A stretch of 64,000 nucleotides of DNA. It comes from CAIWHR01 sp963741355. GTDB lineage: Bacteria > Pseudomonadota > Gammaproteobacteria > Burkholderiales > Casimicrobiaceae. Each line of letters begins with the position of its first letter. Within the stretch, counting starts at the first letter, position 1. The notes beneath the pieces are model-generated. The model was not told the DNA's origin. It was given only the letters and a program-made list of their open reading frames with translations, and searched no databases. A program made the position numbers and the translations under genes. The stretch is from positions 61,059-125,058 of the forward strand of contig CAVUIG010000024.1 of assembly GCA_963741355.1 (NCBI GenBank), given 5' to 3'. Shown in pieces: positions 18,824-30,217 of this stretch.

Positions 18824-19146
18824 GTGAATTTCCAATCCGTCGCGATCGTCGGCCGCCGCATTCGCGGCAATGAGTGCGGGGCCGGTCGCAGCGCAGGCCA
18901 GCGAATCCGATGTTGCGCGCAATCTGGCCGCAACCTGCGCCAGTTGCCACGGCACGGACGGCGTGAGCCAGGGCGCCACCGAGAGCCTCGCCGGCATGAG
19001 CAAGGACGAACTCGTTCGCAAGATGCAGGACTTCAAGGCCGGCAAGCGGCCCGGAACCGTCATGCAGCAGCTGGCGAAAGGGTACACGGATCGAGCAGAT
19101 CGAGCAGATCGCCGGATGGTATGCGACGCAGAAGGCCCCGAAATGA
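18824..19146 (+). CDS. Cytochrome c, class I, small subunit preceding FccB (two frameshifts)
   Basis: The start is GTG at 18824 with AAGGAG 7 bases upstream. A signal peptide (ending AAQA) leads to the haem site CASCHGTDG and to a class I cytochrome c fold, whose distal Met is probably the one in LAGMSKDELV. Two surplus bases, near 18850 and at about 19090, split the frame. Removing them gives a normal end, IEQIAGWYATQKAPK, of about 106 residues. It is followed 24 bp later by the flavoprotein gene. This order matches the cytochrome subunit of flavocytochrome c sulfide dehydrogenase (FccA/SoxE), a periplasmic electron acceptor. Single-haem rather than di-haem. Confidence 0.82.
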
Positions 19147-19170
19147 ACGGCGCCGGGAAGGAGACCGCAA

Positions 19171-20453
19171 TGAGCATGCAACGGCGTGAATTCCTGAAAG
19201 CGGTCGGCGCCGCGTCCGCCGTCGGCGCGCTGTCCGGATGCGCGGCGACGGGGATGCGGCGCGCCCGGCAGGGTCGTCGTGGTCGGCGGCGGCTTTGGCG
19301 GCGCCACCGCGGCCAAGTACATCCGGATGTGGAGCGGCGGCACGATCGACGTCACGCTCGTCGAGCCCAACGCCGAATTCATCTCCTGCCCGATGTCGAA
19401 TCTCGTCATCGGCGGCAGCAAGGACTTTCGCCTATCTCGCCACGAGCTACGATGGATTGTCGCAGCGGCACGGCGTCACGATCGTCCGCGACACGGCGAT
19501 CGGCGTCGATACCGAGAAGCGAGTCGTGCGGCTCGCGGGCGGCGCCATGCTGCCGTACGACCGCCTGGTCCTGTCGCCGGGCGTCGACTTCATGTGGGAC
19601 AAGGTCCCGGGGCTCGACACCGCCGACGCGCAATCGCCGCATCCTTCATGCATGGAAGGCGGGCCCGCAGACCGTTGCGCTGCGCCGCCAGCTCGAGGCG
19701 ATGCCGGACGGCGGCGTCTATGCGATCTCGATTCCGGTGGCGCCCTATCGCTGCCCGCCGGGACCCTACGAGCGTGCGTGCCAGGTCGCGTGGTACTTCA
19801 GGCGCGCGAAGCCGAAATCGAAGGTCCTCATCCTCGACGGCAATCCCGACGTCACGTCGAAGGCCGGCCTGTTCAAGAAGGCGTGGGCCGACGAATACAA
19901 GGGAATCGTCGAGTACCGGCCCAATCACGTGCTGACCCGCGTCAACGCGGCGACGCGCACCGCGGAGTTCGAAGTGCAGGACGCGGTGAAGGCCGATGTG
20001 CTGAACGTCCTTCCGCCGCAGCGGGCGGGTGCGATCGCGCGCGCCGCAGGGGTGGTGACCGCCAACGACCGCTGGTGCGACGTGGACTTCCTCACCTTCG
20101 AATCGACCAAGGTGAAGAACGTCCACGTGCTGGGCGACGCGATCCAGATCGCGGCGGGGATGCCGAAATCGGGGCATATGGCAAACCAGCACGCCAAGGT
20201 GTGCGCGGCGGCGGTCGTCGCGCTGCTGGCCGGACAGGCGCCGAATCCGGCGCCGGTGCTCACCAACACCTGCTACAGCATGATCACCGACAAGGACAGC
20301 GTCCACGTGTGCTCGGTTCACCAGTACGATGCCGAGAAGAAGACGCTGTTGCCGGTGCCGGGCGCGGGCGGACTGTCGCCCGCGATGAGCATGCAGGAAG
20401 GCGTCTACGCGTTCGGGTGGGCGATGAATATCTGGGCGGACACGCTGGCGTAG
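19171..20453 (+). CDS. fccB: Flavocytochrome c sulfide dehydrogenase, flavoprotein subunit (three frameshifts)
   Basis: It begins with a Tat signal (QRREFLKAVGAA) followed by a GCAA lipobox-like end. The FAD-binding segment VVVVGGGFGGATAAKY follows in another frame. ISCPMSN, then RCPPGPYERAC with the redox Cys, and the second Cys in TNTCYSMI match FccB/SoxF. VHVLGDAI is the second FAD motif. Surplus bases lie near 19250-19270, at about 19425 and at about 19637. The repaired protein is about 427 residues. It oxidises sulfide to sulfur or polysulfide in the periplasm and passes electrons to the cytochromes encoded on both sides. Start chosen from GGGAAGGAG upstream. Confidence 0.87.
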
Positions 20454-20475
20454 CACTGCAAAAACGGGAGATCGC

Positions 20476-20827
20476 ATGCGATAAAGCGACGACGCTGATC
20501 GGAAGTGCGCTGCTGCTGGTCGCCGTGCTGGCGGGCGCGGCCGCAACAACCGGCGCGTCGCGCGGCGAGCTTCTCTACACGACGTACTGCATCGGCTGCC
20601 ATACGACGCAGGTGCATTGGCGCGACGGCAAGCGCGCGACGAGCTGGGCCGCGCTCAAGGCGGAGGTCCGGCGCTGGCAGAAGACCGCAGGGGCTTCCCT
20701 CGAGGACGACGACATCGACGCCGTGGCCTCGTACCTGAACGGCCTCTACTATCACTTTCCGGAGGGCGTCCGCCGGTCCGGCGATGCCGGGGTGCCGCGG
20801 CCGGTCGCGGCCCGGCGCGACGATTGA
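20476..20827 (+). CDS. Small cytochrome c (frameshifted at codon 3)
   Basis: GGGAG precedes ATG at 20476. A stop at codon 3 disappears if one surplus T near 20479 is removed, giving an N-terminus MRKATTLIG and a signal peptide with ALLLVAVLAGAAA. The mature part has one haem site, YCIGCHTTQ, and ends in a polar tail, about 116 residues in all. It lies 22 bp after the flavoprotein gene and is probably the second electron carrier of the sulfide-oxidising operon. The family otherwise is not specific. Confidence 0.75.
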
Positions 20828-20993
20828 TCACCGGAGGTCGCTCCAGGGAACGCCCGGCCCGGCCGGGCGTCGAATACGGACCCGCGATGGTGGGGCCGGT
20901 CAGGCTTTCAGCCTGAAATGGGGTGCCGGCCCGGGGGACGTCCCCCGGCGACGGGCTCCGCGGCAACACGTCGTGGTGCATTGCAATAGGCTG

Positions 20994-21004
20994 GCCTATA
21001 TAAT
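20994..21004 (+). promoter_or_regulatory. Probable sigma70 -10 box for the EipA-like gene
   Basis: A consensus TATAAT at 20999-21004 lies 59 bp upstream of the ATG at 21064. A -35 element is not clear; GTGCAT sits at 17-bp spacing. Confidence 0.45.
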
Positions 21005-21063
21005 GGGCGCCCGGCTGGCGATGCGCTGTCATCATCAGTCCCGATAATCTCAGGAGAAACATA

Positions 21064-21504
21064 ATGTTGAAGAGTCTGACCTCGAAGTGGCTGGTCGCGT
21101 TGGGTTGCCTTGCGGTGGTCTCGATGGTAATGGCCGCCGAGCCGCCACCGTCGGGTTCCGTCACCATTTCCAGCAAGGCCGTGGCCCTCGGCGTCGGCGT
21201 GAGCTGGGGCGACGGCACGCTGAAGTTCGGAGGCAAGGATTACAAGTTCTCGGTTGACGGCCTCAGCGTCGCCGACCTCGGCATTTCGAGCGTCACGACG
21301 TGCGGCGAAGTGTTCAACCTCAAGAACGTCGCCGACTTCAGCGGCAACTACGTCGCGGGCGAGGCGGGCATCGCCATCGCCGGCGGCCCGGCCGACCAGA
21401 TCCTGAAGAACCAGAACGGCGTCGTGCTTCGCCTGCACGGCACGCAGCAAGGCGCGCGCCTGACGCTGGCCGCGCAAGGCGTCAAGCTGCAGATCAAGCC
21501 CTGA
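21064..21504 (+). CDS. EipA/DUF1134-like periplasmic protein
   Basis: A 146-residue exported protein with AGGAGA upstream and a clear signal peptide (about residues 1-24, ending VMAA). The mature part resembles the EipA/DUF1134 group: GVGVSWGDGTLKFGGKDYKF, VADLGISSV, VFNLKNVADFSGNY and LKNQNGVVLRL recall its conserved strands. This was recognised from memory of the family rather than by a search. EipA proteins contribute to envelope integrity. It is monocistronic and followed by a strong bidirectional terminator. Cys78 is isolated. Confidence 0.65.
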   Translation: MLKSLTSKWLVALGCLAVVSMVMAAEPPPSGSVTISSKAVALGVGVSWGDGTLKFGGKDYKFSVDGLSVADLGISSVTTCGEVFNLKNVADFSGNYVAGEAGIAIAGGPADQILKNQNGVVLRLHGTQQGARLTLAAQGVKLQIKP

Positions 21505-21526
21505 TACGTCGGGCAGTTCGCTTCAA

Positions 21527-21556
21527 GAAAAACGGCGCCGCAAGGCGCCGTTTTTC
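21527..21556. terminator. Bidirectional terminator between the EipA-like gene and clpA
   Basis: A 13-bp perfect stem, GAAAAACGGCGCC / GGCGCCGTTTTTC, with loop GCAA. T-runs are present on both strands, between two convergent genes. Confidence 0.92.
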
Positions 21557-21597
21557 TTTGGTGGTGCGCGCAGCCGAAACCGTCGCGCGCCCGTGCG

Positions 21598-23859
<2,262 letters not shown>

Positions 23860-23929
23860 TTCCGTTGCCTTTCGCGGTCGCTGCCGCCGGTCCGCGGGGT
23901 GCGGCGCCGGCTCCATACGGCCTTAACGC

Positions 23930-24238
23930 TCAAGTCTCCTCCATCGTGCACTGCAGCGGATGCTGGTGCTTCCGCGCGATGTCCCTCACCTGATCGACCT
24001 TGGCTGACGCGACCTCGCGCACGTACGTTCCGCATACCCCCATTCCTTCGCGATGCACCTGCAGCATCACCTGCGTGGCCTTCTCGCGGCTCATCGCAAA
24101 AACAGTCTGCAACACCACGACAACAAAGTCCATCGGCGTGTAGTCGTCGTTGAGCAATAGCACCTTATACAGCGGCGGGGGCTTTACCCGGGTCTTTTCG
24201 AGCTCGAGCAGCCCGCCGTCCTGTTGCTGATTTGCCAT
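23930..24238 (-). CDS. clpS: ClpS, adaptor of the ClpAP protease
   Basis: A 102-residue adaptor with the N-end-rule pocket motif LLNDDYTPMDFVV and a C-terminal half typical of ClpS (VMLQVHREGMGVCGTY). It binds the ClpA N-domain and delivers substrates carrying N-terminal Leu, Phe, Tyr or Trp. It ends 70 bp before the ClpA start on the same strand and is divergent from the cold-shock gene, a common betaproteobacterial arrangement. Confidence 0.96.
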   Translation of the reverse strand: MANQQQDGGLLELEKTRVKPPPLYKVLLLNDDYTPMDFVVVVLQTVFAMSREKATQVMLQVHREGMGVCGTYVREVASAKVDQVRDIARKHQHPLQCTMEET

Positions 24239-24327
24239 CGTCCAGGGGGCGTGAGCGCTTTCGATCACCCTATGTTTGATGATTGCAACACATTTTTCAA
24301 GAGGAGGGGATTTTGGCGCCCGCCTGC

Positions 24328-24357
24328 TTGACGGCGGCGGGAATCTCCGCTTAAAAA
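24328..24357 (+). promoter_or_regulatory. Probable promoter of cspA
   Basis: TTGACG at 24328-24333 is followed after 18 bp by TAAAAA at 24352-24357. About 125 bp of untranslated leader precedes the ATG, consistent with the long, structured 5' leaders of cold-shock mRNAs. Confidence 0.45.
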
Positions 24358-24481
24358 TACAATGTTTGGCTCCTAAGTGGCTGCTGTTCCGGTTCGTCCG
24401 CGCTTCCAACGCTGCGCCGCCGCACGTGGTACTTGCTGTCCAAACGCCAACATCCCGTTCATTGAAGAAGGAAGCAGCATT

Positions 24482-24685
24482 ATGGCAACCGGAACCGTCA
24501 AGTGGTTCAACGACGCAAAAGGGTACGGCTTCATCACCCCGGAAGACGGCGGCGAGGACCTGTTCGCGCACTTCTCGGCGATCAACATGCAAGGCTTCAA
24601 GACCCTGAAGGAAGGCCAGAAGGTCAGCTTCGAAGTGACCCAGGGGCCCAAGGGGAAGCAGGCGAGCAACATTCAGGCCGCCTGA
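24482..24685 (+). CDS. cspA: Cold-shock protein (CspA family)
   Basis: A 67-residue OB-fold protein with RNP1 KGYGFI and an RNP2 variant LFAHFS, preceded by AAGGAAG. It binds single-stranded RNA or DNA and melts structure at low temperature. It sits divergently to clpS-clpA, as in other betaproteobacteria, where the gene is often called cspD or cspA. Confidence 0.96.
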   Translation: MATGTVKWFNDAKGYGFITPEDGGEDLFAHFSAINMQGFKTLKEGQKVSFEVTQGPKGKQASNIQAA

Positions 24686-24728
24686 CCGACTACCACTTAC
24701 GGTCCCGCACCTCCCGGGTGCGGTAGAC

Positions 24729-24760
24729 AAAAAAGGCCCGCCGTTCCGGCGGGCTTTTTG
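24729..24760 (+). terminator. Rho-independent terminator after cspA
   Basis: GCCCGCC / GGCGGGC with loop GTTCC is followed by TTTTTG and preceded by an A-run, so it may act in both directions. A second GC-rich hairpin (CCGCACC / GGTGCGG) lies just upstream. Confidence 0.9.
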
Positions 24761-24889
24761 TTTCCCGGGGCGCTTGGCCCGATGCCGCCCGCCGGGACCG
24801 CTCCAAATGGGGCGAATTTTCCGACGAACGGAAGGGTGATCGTGTCCTCCGGGCCGGGTCCGCGGCGTCCAGGCCAGACGCGGGGGCCT

Positions 24890-26934
24890 TCACCACACCT
24901 TGCACACGTGCGCGCGCACCATGGGCTGACCCGCCTTGCAGGAGAACGCCGACGCGAATTCCGGCATGTCCGACACGACGCCGTTGACCCGGAATTCCTC
25001 CGGCGAATGTACGTCGGTAATCGCCCTGAGGCGCCGGTCTTCGGGCCGTGAATTCGAGCACGCCCACTGCGCCATGCCCACGAAGAAGCGCTGGTCGGGG
25101 GTAAGCCCGTCAATCGGCGTCAGCTCCTTCCCCCGCGTCGCGTCCTTCCACGCGAGGTAGGCAAGCACGACGCCGCCGATATCGGCGATGTCCTCCCCGT
25201 TCGTCAGCTTCCCGTTGATCCTGACGTCGTCGATCGCGGTGTAGCCGGAGTACTGCTCGGCCACGCAGTCGGCGCGCTGCTGGAACGCCTCCGCATCCTC
25301 GGTCGTCCACCAGTTCCTCAGGTTTCCGCGCGCGTCGAATTGCCGGCCCTGGTCATCGAAGCCGTGGGTGAGCTCGTGACCGATCGTGGATCCCGTGTTG
25401 CCGTAGTTCGGCGCGTCATCCATCCTCGGATCGAACAGCGGCGGCTGCAGCACGCCCGCCGGAAAATTCATGTCGTTCATCTGAGGATTGTAATAGGCGC
25501 TCACCGTCGGCGGAGTCATGAACCATTCGGCGCGATCGACCGGCTTGCCGATTTTCGCCAGCTGTCGCTTCGTTTCGAATCGTGTCGCGTTGATGACGTT
25601 GCCGGCAAAATCGCCGGATGCGATGTGAATGGAACTGTAGTCGCGCCACTGGTCGGGGAAGCCGATCTTGTTCACCATCGCGCGCAGTTTCTGCAACGCC
25701 ATCTGTTTCGTTTCCGCTCCCAACCACGGCGATTCCCGGATCTCGCCTGCCATCGCGGTCTGAATGCGCGCGGTCATGTCCTGGGTGCTCTGTTTCGCCT
25801 CCTCGCTGAATGTCCTTTCCACGAAGACGCTGTCCCAGGGCCTCGCCCAGATCGCGGTCGACGTATTGCACGCAGCGCCTCCATCTCGGCGGAATCTGCA
25901 CGGCGCCACGCAGGACCTTGCCGTAGAAGGCGAAATTTTCGCGCACGAAAGGCGATGAGAGATAGGGCGCCGCGTCGTGCACGGCGTGCCAGCGCAGGTA
26001 GGTCTTTCAAGTCCGCGAGGCGGCGCAATTTAAGCTCGCCCTCCAGCGCGCGGAAGAATTCCGGCTCGGTGACGTTCAGCATCGGGCTTTGCGGCCCCCC
26101 GAGGCGATCAAGATAAATCGTCCATTGGAACGAAGGAGTGATCGCCTGCAGCTCCGCCAGCGTCATCTTGTGGAAGACTCTGTATGGGTCCCGCTTCTGC
26201 ACAAGCATCAGTGACGATTTCGCGAGCGCGGTCTCGATCTGCATGATCGTCCTCGCGTCGGCCGCGGCCCGAGCACGGGATTCGCCGATCAGCACCAGCA
26301 TCCTTTGCATGTGCTCGACGTACTTCCGGCGTATTTCTTCCGAGCGGGCGCCCTGGTCGGTGTAGTAATCCCGGTCGGGCAGGCCGAGCCCGCCGGCGAC
26401 GGCGAAACCGATCACCTGATCTGAATCCGCGAAGTCCTGATTGGAGCCATAGCCGAACAGCACGTCAGTGCCGAAGAGCTCGAGGTGCTCGCGCGCGAGC
26501 AGCGCCGGCAGGTCTTTGACCGAACGGAGCGCCGCGATCCGGTCGAGCGTCGGCGCAAGCGGCGAGAACCCGGTCTTCTCGACGGTCGCTTCATCCATGC
26601 AGGAAAAGTAATAGTCACCGATCAGCCGTTGCACCGGAGCCCTGTCCGGAGACGGCGTGGCCGCCTGTTCCAGGAGCCCCCAGAGGAATCGCTCGTTGTC
26701 GTGCTGCAGTTTCTGGTACACGCGCCAGCGTGTTTGGTCCGGCGGGATTGGATTGGACGCGATCCATCCCCCGCAGGAGTATCGGTAGAAATCCTCGCAG
26801 GGATCCACCGTGCGGTCCATGGCCTTGACGTCGAGGCCGGGCGTGTAGGGAAGCGTCTGCAGCGGCCGGTCCTGCGCGAACGCAGCGCCCGCGACCCACA
26901 GCACCCAGCCCCAGAACGCGACTGGTTTTCGCAT
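24890..26934 (-). CDS. M13-family (neprilysin/PepO-like) metallopeptidase, two frameshifts
   Basis: The start at 26934 has GGAGG five bases upstream and a signal peptide of about 21 residues. The repaired protein is about 680 residues. DPCEDFYRYSCGGW is the M13 N-terminal signature. The zinc site is HELTH with the third ligand in GEDIADIGG, and it ends CKVW, as secreted PepO enzymes do. Surplus bases lie at about 26006 and about 25836; removing each restores continuity. It should cleave oligopeptides in the periplasm or outside. It lies between the cspA terminator and icd, in the icd direction, with a 257-bp leader that includes a 9-bp hairpin. Confidence 0.87.
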
Positions 26935-27003
26935 CGTTCCTCCCCGGAGCGGACGGCTTTGGCCGGATTATAGGAAATGACGCGAGCGGGTGCTCGTGCG
27001 CTC

Positions 27004-27025
27004 GATTCCGGAGCAATCCGGAATC
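27004..27025. repeat. Perfect 9-bp hairpin (GATTCCGGA GCAA TCCGGAATC)
   Basis: The palindrome has a GNRA-type tetraloop. It lies about 70 bp upstream of the M13 peptidase start and about 165 bp beyond the icd stop, with no T-tract. It could end icd transcription weakly, act in the leader, or be an operator. Confidence 0.45.
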
Positions 27026-27191
27026 CCGACACCAAGGGGCCGAATTGCCCGGAATTTGATTTGCTGCAGAATCAGCGTACGGGGCCGCGGGCCGCCGCGC
27101 GGCCTCACGAAACTGGCGGGCCGCAGCCGACGGGACACCGTCCGGTCAGACGGCAGCCGAGCCGGCACTTCGCCGGCTTCCTTCCGTCAGG

Positions 27192-28448
27192 TCACATGCG
27201 CTCGATCATCGCCGCGCCGAATCCGGAGCACGACACCTGCTTGGCACCGGGCATCAGCCGCGCAAAGTCGTACGTTACAACCTTGTCGGCGATGGACTTC
27301 TCGAGGCTCGTGACGATCAGCGCCGCCGCCTCCTTCCAGCCCATGTGGACCAGCATCATCTCGGCGGAGAGGATTTCCGAGCCGGGGTTCACGTAGTCCT
27401 TGCCGGCATATTTCGGCGCGGTGCCGTGCGTCGCCTCGAACATCGCCACCGAATCGGACATGTTCGCGCCCGGCGCGATGCCGATGCCGCCGACCTGCGC
27501 CGCCAGCGCGTCCGAGATGTAGTCGCCGTTGAGGTTCAGCGTGGCGATGACGTCGTACTCGGCGGGGCGCAGCAGGATCTGTTGCAGGAAAGCGTCGGCG
27601 ATGACGTCCTTGACGACGATGTCCTTGCCCGACTTCGGGTTCTTGAACGACATCCACGGACCGCCGTCGAGCGGCTTCGCGCCGAACTCCTTCTCGGCGA
27701 GTCCGTACCCCCAGTCGCGGAACGCGCCTTCGGTGAACTTCATGATGTTGCCCTTGTGCACCAGCGTCATCGACTTCCTGTCGTTGTCGATCGCGTACTG
27801 CAGCGCCTTGCGCACAAGGCGCTCGGTGCCTTCGCGCGACACCGGCTTGATGCCGATCCCGGAAGTCATCGGGAAGCGAATCTTCTTGACGCCCATCTCC
27901 TTGATCAGGAAATCGACGAGCTTCTTCGCCGGCGCCGATTCGGCCTCCCATTCGATGCCGGCGTAGATGTCTTCCGAGTTCTCGCGGAAGATCACCATGT
28001 TGGTCTTCTCCGGCTCCTTCACCGGAGACGGCACGCCCTTGAAGTACTGGATCGGGCGCAGGCACACGTACAGGTCGAGCTGCTGGCGCAGCGCGACATT
28101 GAGCGAGCGGATGCCGCCGCCCACCGGCGTCGTCAGCGGGCCCTTGATCGACACCACGTAGTCCTTGAGGATCGCCAGCGTCTCGTCGGGCAGCCAGACG
28201 TCGGGGCCGTAGACCTTGGTCGACTTCTCGCCGGCGTAGATCTCCATCCAGTGGATCTTGCGCTTGCCGCCGTAGGCCTTCGCGACCGCCGCGTCGACGA
28301 CCTTGATCATCACCGGCGTGATGTCGAATCCCGTGCCATCGCCCTCGATGAAGGGAATGATCGGCGCGTCGGGAACGGTGAGGCTGTAATCCTTGTTGAC
28401 GGTGATCTTCTGGCCACCGGCCGGGATCTTCACGTGCTGGTAAGTCAT
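27192..28448 (-). CDS. icd: Isocitrate dehydrogenase (NADP+)
   Basis: A 418-residue enzyme of the E. coli Icd type. The regulatory Ser115 lies in GGGIRSLNVALR; this is the site AceK phosphorylates in relatives that also use isocitrate lyase. RFPMTSGIGIKPVS and HGTAPKYAGKDYVNPGS contain the Lys-Tyr pair that favours NADP over NAD. The start at 28448 has AGGAGAG six bases upstream; a longer upstream frame is rejected. It makes 2-oxoglutarate and NADPH in the TCA cycle and competes with AceA for isocitrate. No aceK lies in the window. Confidence 0.97.
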   Translation of the reverse strand: MTYQHVKIPAGGQKITVNKDYSLTVPDAPIIPFIEGDGTGFDITPVMIKVVDAAVAKAYGGKRKIHWMEIYAGEKSTKVYGPDVWLPDETLAILKDYVVSIKGPLTTPVGGGIRSLNVALRQQLDLYVCLRPIQYFKGVPSPVKEPEKTNMVIFRENSEDIYAGIEWEAESAPAKKLVDFLIKEMGVKKIRFPMTSGIGIKPVSREGTERLVRKALQYAIDNDRKSMTLVHKGNIMKFTEGAFRDWGYGLAEKEFGAKPLDGGPWMSFKNPKSGKDIVVKDVIADAFLQQILLRPAEYDVIATLNLNGDYISDALAAQVGGIGIAPGANMSDSVAMFEATHGTAPKYAGKDYVNPGSEILSAEMMLVHMGWKEAAALIVTSLEKSIADKVVTYDFARLMPGAKQVSCSGFGAAMIERM

Positions 28449-28849
28449 GGGCTCTCCTGGGCATTGCGGCGAATCGGTCCGGCACCGGACGCGGCCGTTG
28501 CCGGCGCGGACGTCGCGAACTGTAGGCTGCGGGTGATGGGAAACGGGGATGAACCGGGATCGAATCCCGGCGCACGGGAAGCTGCCGCCGCCGCGCGCGG
28601 GACCGGGAAGTGTCGCTCGCTCCTGCGCGCTTTCCGGCAATTCTGCCTGGCCGATATTATCGTCGATTCGACGCGATCCTGCCATCCTGCGGCCGCCGCC
28701 GCGGAGCCTCCGGCACGCCATGCTATGATCGCGGCCCGTTCGATGACCGCTCTCCGCCGCGGCGCCCGGCGACCTTTTGCCGCATGCCGCCCCTCGCCGC
28801 AACTGCCGGCAGTCGGCCTTCCGGCCGCCTCCGCCGACCCCGACGCACA
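28449..28849. other. Divergent intergenic region icd / pcnB
   Basis: 401 bp with the promoters of icd (minus) and pcnB (plus). An extended -10 box for the plus strand is listed separately. A tRNA-like T-arm look-alike near 28555-28571 has no other tRNA arms. No other gene was recognised. Confidence 0.5.
28721..28729 (+). promoter_or_regulatory. Probable extended -10 promoter for pcnB operon
   Basis: TGCTATGAT (TG-n-TATGAT) lies about 120 bp before the pcnB start. There is no good -35 box, which is compatible with an extended -10 promoter. Confidence 0.4.
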
Positions 28850-30217
28850 ATGATCCGACGCCTGTTCGCGCGACTGATGCCCGGCAAGAGCAGCAAGCCC
28901 GGCCGCGTCCGCGTCTACGGGCCGGGCGATCACCCGCTCCGGCGCAATCAGCTCTCCCGCGGCGCGCAGGACGTCATCCGCAAGCTGCAAGGCGCCGGAT
29001 TCAAGGCGTACGTGGTGGGCGGTGCGGTCCGCGACCTCCTGCTCGGCATCGTGCCCAAGGATTTCGACATCGCGACCGACGCGCATCCGGAGGACGTGAA
29101 GCCGCTCTTTCGCCGCGCCTACATCATTGGCCGCCGCTTTCGCCTCGTGCACGTGCATTCCGGGCCGGAAATCCTCGAAGTCTCGACGTTTCGCGCCGCG
29201 CAGACCGGTGACGATGCGACCGACGAGCATGGGCGGCTCCTTTCCGACAACGTCTACGGCTCGCACGCCGAGGACGCGGCGCGCCGCGACTTCACGATCA
29301 ACGCGCTCTATTTCGATCCGGAATCGGAGGAGATCCGCGATTTCGTCGGCGGGGTCGCCGACATCCGCGCGCGGCGGCTGAAGCTCATCGGGCCGCCGGT
29401 CACGCGCTATCGCGAGGACCCGGTGCGGATGCTGCGCGCCGTCCGCCTCGCGGCGAAGCTCGGTGTCGCGATCGACCCGAAGACCGCCGCGCCGATCCCC
29501 AAGCTCGCCGCGCTGATGCAGAACGTGCCGCCGGCGCGCCTGTTCGACGAGATGCAGAAGCTCCTTCTCTCGGGACACGCGTCGGAGACCGTGAAGAGCC
29601 TCCGCGCGCACGGCCTCGCGCATGGGCTGCTGCCGTTGCTCGACATGATCGTCGAGCAGCCGCTCGGCCACCGCTTCATCGAGCTGGCGCTCGCCAGCAC
29701 CGATGAGCGCGTCCGCGCCGATCGTCCGGTGTCGCCGGGATTCCTGTTCGCCGCGCTGCTCTGGCACGAGGTGCTCGCGACGTGGAACGCCGCGAAGGCG
29801 CGCGGCGAGCGGCCGATGCCGGCGCTGTTCGAGGCGATGGACGCGGTATTGGGACGGCAGGCCGACAAGCTCGCGATCCCGCGCCGTTTCGAGGCCACGA
29901 TCAAGGAGATCTGGTCGCTGCAGACGCGCTTCGAGCAACGCTCGGGCCAGCGGCCGTTCCGGCTGCTCGAGCATCCGAGCTACCGCGCCGGATGGGATTT
30001 CCTGGTGCTGCGCGGCGAGAGCGGCGAGCTCGACGGCGCGCTCGCCGAGCTTCCCGACTGGTGGCATCGCTTCGCCAGCGCATCGCACGCCGAGCGCGAA
30101 TCGATGCTGCGGCCGGGCGAAGGGCCGAAGAAGCGCCGCCGCTCGCGCGGACGCGGCCGCAGGCACCGCGAGGACGGCGAGGCCCCACCCGACGCATCCG
30201 ACGCCGCGCCCGAGTGA
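28850..30217 (+). CDS. pcnB: Poly(A) polymerase I (PcnB)
   Basis: A 455-residue class II nucleotidyltransferase. YVVGGAVRDLLLG followed by KDFDIATD forms the catalytic GG...DxD core; RRDFTINALYFD and the head-to-body YREDPVRMLRAVR are typical. The tail is Arg/Lys-rich (KKRRRSRGRGRRHRE), as in PcnB and unlike tRNA CCA-adding enzymes. It adds poly(A) tails that promote RNA decay. The ATG at 28850 is the family start (RRLFARLMPGK). It heads an operon with folK, coupled by a GTGA overlap. Confidence 0.94.
   Translation: MIRRLFARLMPGKSSKPGRVRVYGPGDHPLRRNQLSRGAQDVIRKLQGAGFKAYVVGGAVRDLLLGIVPKDFDIATDAHPEDVKPLFRRAYIIGRRFRLVHVHSGPEILEVSTFRAAQTGDDATDEHGRLLSDNVYGSHAEDAARRDFTINALYFDPESEEIRDFVGGVADIRARRLKLIGPPVTRYREDPVRMLRAVRLAAKLGVAIDPKTAAPIPKLAALMQNVPPARLFDEMQKLLLSGHASETVKSLRAHGLAHGLLPLLDMIVEQPLGHRFIELALASTDERVRADRPVSPGFLFAALLWHEVLATWNAAKARGERPMPALFEAMDAVLGRQADKLAIPRRFEATIKEIWSLQTRFEQRSGQRPFRLLEHPSYRAGWDFLVLRGESGELDGALAELPDWWHRFASASHAERESMLRPGEGPKKRRRSRGRGRRHREDGEAPPDASDAAPE

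Noticed and set aside
28550..28580. tRNA T-arm look-alike (CCGGGATCGAATCCCGG)
   Set aside because: No acceptor, D or anticodon arms can be built around it, and the loop has A at the position of the conserved T.
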